Of a stretch of DNA of 5,343 nt, positions 1-5,262 are shown piece after piece. Numbering within the stretch: the stretch's first letter is position 1; every line of letters begins with the position of its first letter. The notes below the pieces were generated by a model that searched no databases, was not told the DNA's origin, and saw nothing but the letters and a program-made list of their open reading frames with translations. The position numbers were made by a program, and so were the translations under genes. The stretch covers positions 1-5,343 of the forward strand of contig CAZASA010000128.1 in assembly GCA_964487685.1 (NCBI GenBank). Direction: 5' to 3'. The stretch is from JABDGZ01 sp964487685. GTDB lineage: Bacteria; Omnitrophota; Gorgyraeia; Zapsychrales; Fredricksoniimonadaceae.

Positions 1-15
1 GCTCGCAACCTGCTC

Positions 16-52
16 GGGGACACGTACCCCGCTTCGCGGGGAACATGTCCCC
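16..52. repeat. Long hairpin repeat after the radical SAM gene
   Basis: This is an inverted repeat with arms at 16-32 and 36-52, a 3-base loop (TTC) and a 17-bp stem containing two mismatches. The arms begin GGGGACA and end TGTCCCC, with a CCCCGC/GCGGGG inner stem. It starts 7 bases beyond the stop codon of the radical SAM gene. On the transcribed (minus) strand no run of U follows it, so it is not a standard intrinsic terminator. It could still stabilise the 3' end of the mRNA or be a dispersed palindromic repeat. The pairing is read directly from the sequence; the role is unknown. Confidence 0.8.
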
Positions 53-59
53 TGGTAGG

Positions 60-1538
60 CTAAGCATTAGCCTCGACCCTAGAATTAGCTTCCCACTTGG
101 AAATATTGTTCATAAAATCCCTGACACATAATTTGACCTTGATATGGTAATTGCTTTCCATGATGCGATGGATGCGTTCAGGCTTGGAATAATATTCACG
201 CATGCACCAGGAACCTAAACGGCCGACTTCCTCAACGGTCAAATGATCTGTCGGAATGACAGGATGCTGAAAATCCCAGACCCTAAGATCGATCTTGTCC
301 GGGTCAAACCATCCTTTTTTAAGGCCATAGCGCCAATCCGGTGAATTCGGTACCGGCGTTAAATAATCCAAAGCAAAAATATCAGAATCGATCTCATCAG
401 CCACACGCAAGCGTTCCTTGATCTTGGCTTCCGTGTCTTCCTTAAGACCGATCAAAACCGTCCCCACACTGCCGATATCGTTCTCGCGCAAGATCTGCAC
501 CGTTTTTTTGATCTGGGCAATGGTCACCCCTTTACCGGTTTTCCCAAGGGTCATATCATCCTCAACTTCAACACCGGTCAAGGCCAGGAACAAACCGGCC
601 TTCTTCATCAACGGCAGGATATCGTGCTGGCTGATCCATTGATCCGCACGGCCTAAACAGACCCAGTCGATCTTGTTACCGCGCTTGATCTTCTCCTCAC
701 AAAACTCGATCATCGCCGCTGTATCGGTATTAAACGCATCGTCCTGAAAAACGATAGTGTTAATCCCGTATTGCTTTTCCAAAAGGTCAAGCTCATCACA
801 AATGCGCTTTCCGGAAAGCCCGCGCCAGGATGTAAAATCCTTAGTCGCGGTCCGACTGTCGTACAAAGCCCATTCATAACAAAAATGGCATTTCCCCGGA
901 CAGCCTCGTGAAGTCATCAATTCCGCAAACGGCTTCCAATAGGTATGCCCGATATAGGTGGTCATCGGAAACAGATCATACGCAGGCATGGGCAGAACAT
1001 TCAGGTCAGGGATCAGATCGCGATGGGGCCCCAGTACGATGGTGCCGTCCTTCGCACGGGAAACAAGTCCTGGGATATCGCGTTCCTTCACCTGGCTTAA
1101 TCCATTAATGCTTTTGATCAAATCCTCAAGCGTCAATTCAGCTTCGCCGATCATGACATAGTCCATGGTCGGATTAAGGCGCAGTTGACGTTCAAAATCA
1201 CCGGAATACCACAAACCACCGGCAACGGTCTTCACATGGGGCATTGCTTCCTTAATGATACGCAAGCCTTCATTGAAATACCAGATAACAGCCGCTCCGC
1301 AGGTTGAGTGCAAAAGCTCGCCGACAAAGACGATATCCGGATTGCTTTTCTTGACATAGTCAAGCATACCGTCCCAATCCAGATTTAGGGCCCGGGAATC
1401 CAGAGCATCCACGTCAGCCAATTTTTTTTCACGGATATAGGCGGCTAATTGGGCATGCATTTGATTGCACGCTTTATGGTTCCCGTGCGAATCCCAAGCC
1501 TTGAGCGGCGGTGTTAAGAATAAGACTTTCTTGATCAT
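60..1538 (-). CDS. B12-binding-type radical SAM enzyme, substrate unknown
   Basis: The 492-residue product has the two-domain plan of cobalamin-binding radical SAM proteins (the class that includes BchE and many radical methyltransferases). Residues about 3-147 form a Rossmann-like B12-binding-type domain, with a hydrophobic first strand (KKVLFL), PDIVFVGE at 67-74, AGG at 106-108 and GEAE at 131-134. The radical SAM barrel follows, with the Cys ligands of the 4Fe-4S cluster at C213, C217 and C220 in RGCPGKCHFC. Later barrel motifs are GVEVEDD (322-328), GLKEDTE (364-370) and TPVPNSP (394-400). No DxHxxG base-off cobalamin motif is visible, which is common in this class. The enzyme is expected to be cytosolic and to cleave SAM to a 5'-deoxyadenosyl radical; the substrate cannot be told. 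The start at 1538 is chosen because GAGGAGG lies 5 bases upstream. A start at 1577 would add 13 residues and overlap the preceding gene. It is the last gene of the run. Confidence 0.9.
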   Translation of the reverse strand: MIKKVLFLTPPLKAWDSHGNHKACNQMHAQLAAYIREKKLADVDALDSRALNLDWDGMLDYVKKSNPDIVFVGELLHSTCGAAVIWYFNEGLRIIKEAMPHVKTVAGGLWYSGDFERQLRLNPTMDYVMIGEAELTLEDLIKSINGLSQVKERDIPGLVSRAKDGTIVLGPHRDLIPDLNVLPMPAYDLFPMTTYIGHTYWKPFAELMTSRGCPGKCHFCYEWALYDSRTATKDFTSWRGLSGKRICDELDLLEKQYGINTIVFQDDAFNTDTAAMIEFCEEKIKRGNKIDWVCLGRADQWISQHDILPLMKKAGLFLALTGVEVEDDMTLGKTGKGVTIAQIKKTVQILRENDIGSVGTVLIGLKEDTEAKIKERLRVADEIDSDIFALDYLTPVPNSPDWRYGLKKGWFDPDKIDLRVWDFQHPVIPTDHLTVEEVGRLGSWCMREYYSKPERIHRIMESNYHIKVKLCVRDFMNNISKWEANSRVEANA

Positions 1539-1543
1539 GTGAT

Positions 1544-1550
1544 CCTCCTC
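1544..1550 (-). promoter_or_regulatory. Strong Shine-Dalgarno, radical SAM gene
   Basis: GAGGAGG on the minus strand, 5 bases before the ATG at 1538. It decides the start against the longer reading frame beginning at 1577. It is the strongest ribosome-binding site in the window, so this gene can be translated independently of the weakly marked genes before it. Confidence 0.85.
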
Positions 1551-1560
1551 GTTATTTATT

Positions 1561-1779
1561 TTAAATCCACGTGACATGTTTAAACGGGTATTGGGTCGCG
1601 ATCAAAATAACATCGATGAGCCACCAAACCCCAAATCCGCCAAAGGTGCAAAGCTTAAGCAAGCCTAAACCCACTTGGCCCATCATAAAACGGTCTACAC
1701 CGATGTATCCAAAAAAGATGGACATCACAAGTGTAACGATCCAATTTAATTCCTTACCTGTAGTTATCGTGACGTTCAT
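1561..1779 (-). CDS. TM2-domain small membrane protein
   Basis: This 72-residue protein matches the TM2 domain. A first hydrophobic helix (about 12-27) is followed by a tight turn with the DRF signature at 29-31 (in GYIGVDRFMMGQ), then a glycine-rich second helix (about 34-60) ending in WWLIDVILI, the usual closing pattern of the family. It should lie in the cytoplasmic membrane as a helical hairpin; the molecular role of bacterial TM2 proteins is not established. The ATG at 1779 follows the stop of the aldehyde dehydrogenase gene by 3 bases and has no Shine-Dalgarno, so translation is probably coupled to that gene. The stop lies 22 bases before the radical SAM start. Family identity is secure; any link to the neighbouring enzymes is only positional. 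Confidence 0.85.
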   Translation of the reverse strand: MNVTITTGKELNWIVTLVMSIFFGYIGVDRFMMGQVGLGLLKLCTFGGFGVWWLIDVILIATQYPFKHVTWI

Positions 1780-1782
1780 TTT

Positions 1783-3276
1783 TTAAAACCAGCTTGTAAC
1801 CAATGACCTGCCTCCCGGCGTCTGGTCAGTGGCAATATGTTTTAATTGGGTATATTCCAAAAGTCCGGCCAAACCCAATTCCCGTCCGTAACCGCTTTGT
1901 TTATACCCACCAAAGGGAACTTCATTTAAGAAAGCCCCATAGGTATTGATCCAAACCGTCCCGCAGTGCAGGCGGCGGGCCACGGTATTGGCCTTTTCCA
2001 AATCCTTGCTCCAGATCATCGCCGCTAAACCGTATTTAGTATCGTTAGCAATTTGGACAGCCTGGTCAACCGATGTAAATGGAATGACACACAAGACCGG
2101 GCCAAAGATCTCTTCCTGGGCAATGCTCATGGAATTGCGCACATTGATAAAGATCGTGGGCTCCAAATAAGCTCCCTTGGCGTTGATATCCGGGATTTTA
2201 CCTCCGCAAGCAAGCTTCGCACCTTCTTGTTTCCCTTTTTCAATAAATTTAAGCACGGCATCCCGCTGTTGGATACTGACCAACGGACCAAATTCCGTTT
2301 CAAAATTATCAGCTGGTCCTATCTTCAAAGCTTTGGCACGAACGACCAGTTTATCGACGAACTCTTGGTATATTCTTTCTTCCACCAAAAGCCTGGAGCC
2401 GGCCGTGCACATCTGTCCCTGATTCATAAATATGGCGGATAAAGAGCCGCCAAGCGCTGCTTCCATATCACAATCGGCAAAAACAATATTCGGTGATTTG
2501 CCACCCAGCTCAAGGGTCAATTTCTTGACCCCTTGGGAAGCGAGAGCCATCACCGCTTCCCCTGATTTGGTCGACCCTGTAAATGAAACCATATCTACTT
2601 CAGGAGCACTGACCAATTCCTTGCCCACTTCAGTCTTGGAAGAAACAATAATATTCAAAACACCCTTAGGCAATCCTGCCTGGGAAGCTAATTTGGCCAA
2701 GAACATCACAGACGCACAAGCAACCGGTGATGGTTTAAGCACAACGCAATTGCCTGCAAGCAAGGCCGGTGCCAATTTCCATGCCGTCATGATCAGAGGA
2801 TAATTCCAGGGAATGACCAAGGCCGCAACCCCTATGGGTTCACGTTCAATGATCGATAACACCGACGAAGAATTCTTCATCGTTTCATTTAAGAAATTAC
2901 CTGAAAGATTACCGAAATATTCAAAAGTCTCAGCGGCCGTTGGCACGTCAATAAAGGTCGTATGTTTGATCGTTTTGCCCGTTGAAGCGCATTCCAAGTC
3001 TGCCAATACCTTGGCATTATCCCTGATCAATGCCGCGATCTTGATCAAATATGCACCGCGCTCGGTAATGCTCATCTGCGGCCAACGCCCATGGTCAAAG
3101 CCCAAGCGTGCGGCACTGACAGCAATTTGAACGTCGATCGAATCCGCATCAGCAATTTGCGCAAACACGTCGCCATTCGAAGGATTAACACAGTTAAAAT
3201 AATTTCCAGATAAAGACGGAATTATTTTACCCTCGAGTAAAAAATTAAATTGTTGTAATTGTAGATTTGTAGTCAT
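1783..3276 (-). CDS. NAD(P)-dependent aldehyde dehydrogenase
   Basis: The 497-residue length is typical of the ALDH superfamily, which oxidises aldehydes to carboxylic acids in the cytosol. All hallmark residues are present: the oxyanion Asn N158 in IPWNYP, cofactor Lys K181 in KPSP, the Rossmann FTGSTKSG with G234 and G239, the general base E256 in LELGGK, the nucleophile C290 in NQGQMC, E389 in EEIFGP, and the C-terminal PFGGYKQSG (454-462). The sequence resembles the betaine-aldehyde/aminoaldehyde/generic ALDH branch rather than CoA-acylating enzymes, but the substrate cannot be fixed. Being close to a class II aldolase, it could oxidise the short aldehyde that enzyme releases (acetaldehyde, lactaldehyde or glycolaldehyde), which is inference. 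The ATG directly abuts the TAA of the upstream membrane-protein gene (TAAATG, zero spacing) and no Shine-Dalgarno is visible, suggesting stop-start coupling. Confidence 0.95.
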   Translation of the reverse strand: MTTNLQLQQFNFLLEGKIIPSLSGNYFNCVNPSNGDVFAQIADADSIDVQIAVSAARLGFDHGRWPQMSITERGAYLIKIAALIRDNAKVLADLECASTGKTIKHTTFIDVPTAAETFEYFGNLSGNFLNETMKNSSSVLSIIEREPIGVAALVIPWNYPLIMTAWKLAPALLAGNCVVLKPSPVACASVMFLAKLASQAGLPKGVLNIIVSSKTEVGKELVSAPEVDMVSFTGSTKSGEAVMALASQGVKKLTLELGGKSPNIVFADCDMEAALGGSLSAIFMNQGQMCTAGSRLLVEERIYQEFVDKLVVRAKALKIGPADNFETEFGPLVSIQQRDAVLKFIEKGKQEGAKLACGGKIPDINAKGAYLEPTIFINVRNSMSIAQEEIFGPVLCVIPFTSVDQAVQIANDTKYGLAAMIWSKDLEKANTVARRLHCGTVWINTYGAFLNEVPFGGYKQSGYGRELGLAGLLEYTQLKHIATDQTPGGRSLVTSWF

Positions 3277-3543
3277 TTAAAACTGAATTCGTGTTAAGTA
3301 CCATACACATATAAAAAATAATATTAATCCCAAAGCAAAAGGCCAATTTTTCTTCCAATAAATACTTATTAAACCCATTGTAATAGGCAAGGCACCTAAA
3401 AATATATAATTAAACATAAGAACTTCTTCGTGTTTTAAACCACGAATATAAGGCACAAAAATAACTCCAAATAAGAACATCATTAAAAGACCGCAAACAA
3501 CGCCACCCAAAAACCAAGAAATTTGCTTAACCGATAATTTCAC
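3277..3543 (-). CDS. Hypothetical three-helix membrane protein
   Basis: I do not recognise this 88-residue protein. It is strongly hydrophobic with three probable membrane helices, about 10-31, 44-63 and 66-84, separated by short charged loops (RGLKHEE at 34-40 and KK at 64-65). The start codon is GTG at 3543, preceded in frame by a TAA only two codons upstream. The sequence AAAGGTG overlaps the start, leaving no normally spaced ribosome-binding site, so the start is uncertain; a TTG further in is an alternative. The gene sits 33 bases after the nucleotidyltransferase stop and its own stop touches the ALDH start. Sampled base composition here is about 25% GC, well below the flanking enzyme genes, which suggests separate origin together with the two genes before it. 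No function is proposed. Confidence 0.62.
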   Translation of the reverse strand: MKLSVKQISWFLGGVVCGLLMMFLFGVIFVPYIRGLKHEEVLMFNYIFLGALPITMGLISIYWKKNWPFALGLILFFICVWYLTRIQF

Positions 3544-3576
3544 CTTTCGTTATTCAACCGACACATTATTACAAAA

Positions 3577-4026
3577 CTATTTGTCCTTTTTCTTTAAATA
3601 TTCAACATCTAACAAATCTTTCGTTCTCCCGGTTGATTGTTTATTACGAATAAGGTCTTTTAATGATAAAAAAGGGATTTTTAAAGCCTGTAAGATTACA
3701 ATTTCTCTATTTTTATAGGCACTTTTGAAAGTTACCCCATCAATGTCTGTAATAAAATCAATCCGTCGAGGCGGCAGACCGATCTGAAATATAATACCTT
3801 TATTAGAAAATGTCTCTTGTGAAATTTCTTTTACAGGAGACCCGAACTTGACCAATACTTCAAAAATTTTTTTGGCATTTGTTGGGCTAGCCTCAACCCA
3901 AATATCGATATCTCCGGTTGCGCGCGGATAACCATGAACACCTAATGCGTAGGCGCCCACAACCAAAAATTTAACTTTATCTTTTAACAAGAGTTGCAAT
4001 ATGTCTTTGTAATCTTCGTTGAGCAT
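3577..4026 (-). CDS. MNT-fold nucleotidyltransferase, AbiEii/DUF6036-like
   Basis: This 149-residue protein has the polymerase-beta nucleotidyltransferase core. A FLVVGAYALGVHG stretch (20-32, a variant of the GG/GS loop) is followed by RATGDIDIWVE (35-45), which carries the metal-binding D39 and D41, and a third acidic residue D90 in RRIDFIT. The C-terminal segment (LKDLIRNKQSTGRTKDLLDVEYL, residues 122-144) matches the Lys/Arg-Lys-Asp pattern ending many stand-alone nucleotidyltransferases of the AbiEii/DUF6036 type. Family members transfer nucleotides to proteins or RNA, and some act in toxin-antitoxin or phage-defence pairs; the activity of this one is unknown. The start is supported by AAAGGA, 8 bases upstream. 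The first 50 bases overlap the preceding 65-residue gene, implying the two are made together. Low GC (about 33% in a sampled line) sets it apart from the metabolic genes. Confidence 0.87.
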   Translation of the reverse strand: MLNEDYKDILQLLLKDKVKFLVVGAYALGVHGYPRATGDIDIWVEASPTNAKKIFEVLVKFGSPVKEISQETFSNKGIIFQIGLPPRRIDFITDIDGVTFKSAYKNREIVILQALKIPFLSLKDLIRNKQSTGRTKDLLDVEYLKKKDK

Positions 4027-4174
4027 TCTTTCTATCCTTTAGTGACCATATTTCCTGGGTCAATTCCCAAATAAAAGAAAGTCTCCGGGCAAAAGAAGCA
4101 TTCATATAAGCATCTTCATTTTTATCAACTTTCTTTAATACCACATGCCTTCGATCAACATTAATCATTTTCAT
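3977..4174 (-). CDS. Small partner protein of the nucleotidyltransferase
   Basis: This 65-residue, basic, probably soluble protein overlaps the nucleotidyltransferase gene by 50 bases in another frame. Its C-terminal half (ERL-like RRLSFIWELTQEIWSL at 30-45, then RRLQRHIATLVKR at 53-65) resembles short proteins that I recall lying just upstream of nucleotidyltransferases in many bacteria. Those carry a YW...RL...(R)RLQR signature. The partner is usually considered the antitoxin-like or binding member, but this is not proven for the family. The ATG at 4174 is one base after the aldolase stop, with a second ATG two codons later; neither has a visible Shine-Dalgarno, so coupling to the aldolase stop is likely. 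The reading frame is supported by position, by the matching C-terminal pattern and by the partner gene. It is too short to be a HEPN toxin despite an R-x4-H at 53-58. Confidence 0.75.
   Translation of the reverse strand: MKMINVDRRHVVLKKVDKNEDAYMNASFARRLSFIWELTQEIWSLKDRKNAQRRLQRHIATLVKR
4035..4040 (-). promoter_or_regulatory. Shine-Dalgarno of the nucleotidyltransferase gene
   Basis: AAAGGA on the minus strand, 8 bases before the ATG at 4026 and lying inside the coding sequence of the 65-residue gene. It supports the overlapping start rather than a later in-frame one. Confidence 0.7.
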
Positions 4175-4175
4175 T

Positions 4176-5189
4176 TTATTCTACCGGGACCTCGGTCCAT
4201 AATTGGAAGATCCTGCTGCAAGGCGCGTACCATTTGGAGATACGCGCGAAATCCCCCCGCAGGTTCATTTTCTTTTGGGTCGTCGCCACAAAAGGATCGA
4301 TCTCACGGTTAAAAACCGAACGCCAAATGGATTCATTGGCGGTGATCAAAAATTCCGCCTGGGCGTCCTGTCCTGTCTTGGTGATGCGTCCATTTTCAAA
4401 TTTAAAACTGTAAATTGCACCGGTCTCTTGAAGACAAACCGCCAAGTCCATATTCATCGCTGTTTTACTGCCTAATTCCTGCATTTGAGCATCATTATTG
4501 ACCAGGCGCACGATCTCAGCGATCTGATCGGCAGAAAAAAGTTTATATTTCTTCCCCTGAACCTTCCCAACACCGGGTGTTAGGAATTCTCCTAACACCG
4601 GGTGTTGAAAGGGTCGCAGTGCTAGATTCAATCCTTGAATATGCACATTAACTAATTCAACGGTCGTCTGTGCCTCTAATTCCTGGATAAGCACAAAAGC
4701 ATAAAACAGGTCAGGCCCCATGGCGACCACCCCATGATTGCGCAAAACAACAATATTGCTGACCTTCAATTCCTTGATCACCGGTTCCATCGCCGTCACC
4801 GACGGGGTGGATTGAGGGACTGATTTAACATTGCCTAAATAGAATTTCGCTTCAAAAGTTTTAGGCTCAAGGGTCTCATTGCTGATGAAATAACCGTTCG
4901 TATAGGTCGGATGCGTATGCACCACCGCATTGATCTTGGGGAAATTCTTATAAATTTCCGTATGCATGAACCGTTCGCTGGATGCCTTACCTTCTCCGAT
5001 TACCTCTCCTGAAAGATTGATCAACACGATATCTTGGGGCTTAAGATACCCTAAACAGGTCCCCGTCGCCGTAATTAACAAGGTCTGATCGTCAACACGG
5101 GCAGAAATGTTCCCGTTAAATCCGGTTACCAGCCCCTTGTCCCACAAAAGCTTGCCGATCTCAATGATTTTGTTTTTTAAATTTTCCAT
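4176..5189 (-). CDS. Class II aldolase fused to an SCP2-like domain
   Basis: This 337-residue protein has two parts. Residues 1 to about 190 are a class II (zinc) aldolase/adducin domain of the L-fuculose-phosphate aldolase type. It has the phosphate-binding GNISAR (26-31) and TATGT (40-44), the catalytic acid E72 in KASSE, and zinc ligands H91 and H93 (HTHP) and H152 (RNHG). Residues about 217-330 look like an SCP2-type domain, ending with the typical NREIDPF...MNLRGDFARISKW pattern. Ordinary family members are about 200-230 residues, so the fusion is unusual. Such aldolases cleave a ketose 1-phosphate to dihydroxyacetone phosphate plus a short aldehyde. Fuculose-, rhamnulose-, 5-deoxyribulose- or methylthioribulose-phosphate are all possible, and the related MtnB dehydratase cannot be excluded. 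The linker contains a palindromic repeat translated in frame. The ATG at 5189 has AGG 7 bases upstream, next to a nested hairpin repeat. Confidence 0.93.
   Translation of the reverse strand: MENLKNKIIEIGKLLWDKGLVTGFNGNISARVDDQTLLITATGTCLGYLKPQDIVLINLSGEVIGEGKASSERFMHTEIYKNFPKINAVVHTHPTYTNGYFISNETLEPKTFEAKFYLGNVKSVPQSTPSVTAMEPVIKELKVSNIVVLRNHGVVAMGPDLFYAFVLIQELEAQTTVELVNVHIQGLNLALRPFQHPVLGEFLTPGVGKVQGKKYKLFSADQIAEIVRLVNNDAQMQELGSKTAMNMDLAVCLQETGAIYSFKFENGRITKTGQDAQAEFLITANESIWRSVFNREIDPFVATTQKKMNLRGDFARISKWYAPCSRIFQLWTEVPVE
4568..4607. repeat. Palindromic repeat inside the aldolase gene
   Basis: This is a 40-base imperfect palindrome with 17-base arms at 4568-4584 and 4591-4607 that pair with one mismatch around a 6-base centre (AATTCT). 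Each arm itself contains the near-palindrome AACACCGGGTGTT (4569-4581 and 4594-4606, 25 bases apart), so two small hairpins or one long one can form. It is read in frame as residues 195-208 of the aldolase, exactly in the linker between the aldolase and SCP2-like domains. It resembles a dispersed palindromic element tolerated in coding sequence, comparable in principle to Rickettsia palindromic elements. The structure is seen directly; its dispersal in the genome is inferred. Confidence 0.85.
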
Positions 5190-5196
5190 AACATTA

Positions 5197-5199
5197 CCT
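5197..5199 (-). promoter_or_regulatory. Weak Shine-Dalgarno of the aldolase gene
   Basis: AGG (within CAGGTAA) on the minus strand, 7 bases before the ATG at 5189. It lies immediately downstream of the nested hairpin repeat, so folding of that repeat could affect access to it. No promoter elements could be made out between it and the upstream stop codon. Confidence 0.45.
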
Positions 5200-5200
5200 G

Positions 5201-5258
5201 CGTAGGGGCGGATTCTAAATCCGCCCTTTATTGGGCAGGTCTAGGACCTGCCCCTACG
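5201..5258. repeat. Nested double-hairpin repeat between isomerase-like gene and aldolase
   Basis: This 58-base element has outer inverted ends CGTAGGGGC (5201-5209) and GCCCCTACG (5250-5258). These enclose two further perfect hairpins: GGGCGGATT/AATCCGCCC with loop CTA (5206-5226), and GGGCAGGTC/GACCTGCCC with loop TAG (5233-5253), separated by TTTATT. The whole can fold as one three-way junction or as two stem-loops. It fills almost the entire gap between the upstream stop (5263) and the aldolase ribosome-binding site. The GTAGGGGC ends resemble short non-autonomous repeats seen in many genomes, but no target duplication was found. No U-run follows, so it is not an ordinary terminator. Confidence 0.85.
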
Positions 5259-5262
5259 AAAA

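Noticed and set aside
16..52. Intrinsic (rho-independent) terminator
   Set aside because: The stem is strong but the transcribed strand beyond it is GAGCAGGTTG-like with no U-run.
418..1161. Plus-strand open frames opposite the radical SAM gene
   Set aside because: Low-complexity, unrecognisable products; the minus strand encodes the well-conserved radical SAM cluster motif in this stretch.
1539..1577. Longer N-terminus for the radical SAM protein starting at 1577
   Set aside because: The 13 extra residues are charged and precede the first beta strand, would overlap the TM2 gene, and lie upstream of a perfect GAGGAGG spaced 5 bases from the ATG at 1538.
2053..2442. Open frame of 129 codons on the plus strand
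   Set aside because: It lies entirely within the ALDH gene, which carries all family catalytic residues on the other strand. The plus-strand product resembles no family and has no ribosome-binding site.
2432..3130. Two plus-strand open frames (123 and 105 codons)
   Set aside because: Both are antisense shadows of the ALDH coding sequence with no recognisable domain.
3977..4174. HEPN toxin of a MntA/HepT pair
   Set aside because: An R-x4-H pattern occurs at residues 53-58, but at 65 residues the protein is about half the size of a HEPN domain and the motif lies at its extreme C-terminus.
4569..4606. CRISPR-like repeat pair
   Set aside because: Only two 13-base copies 25 bases apart, each internally palindromic and translated within a gene; no array and no cas genes.
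5190..5262. Promoter for the aldolase gene
   Set aside because: The gap is almost entirely the nested hairpin repeat; no convincing -35/-10 pair could be found around it.
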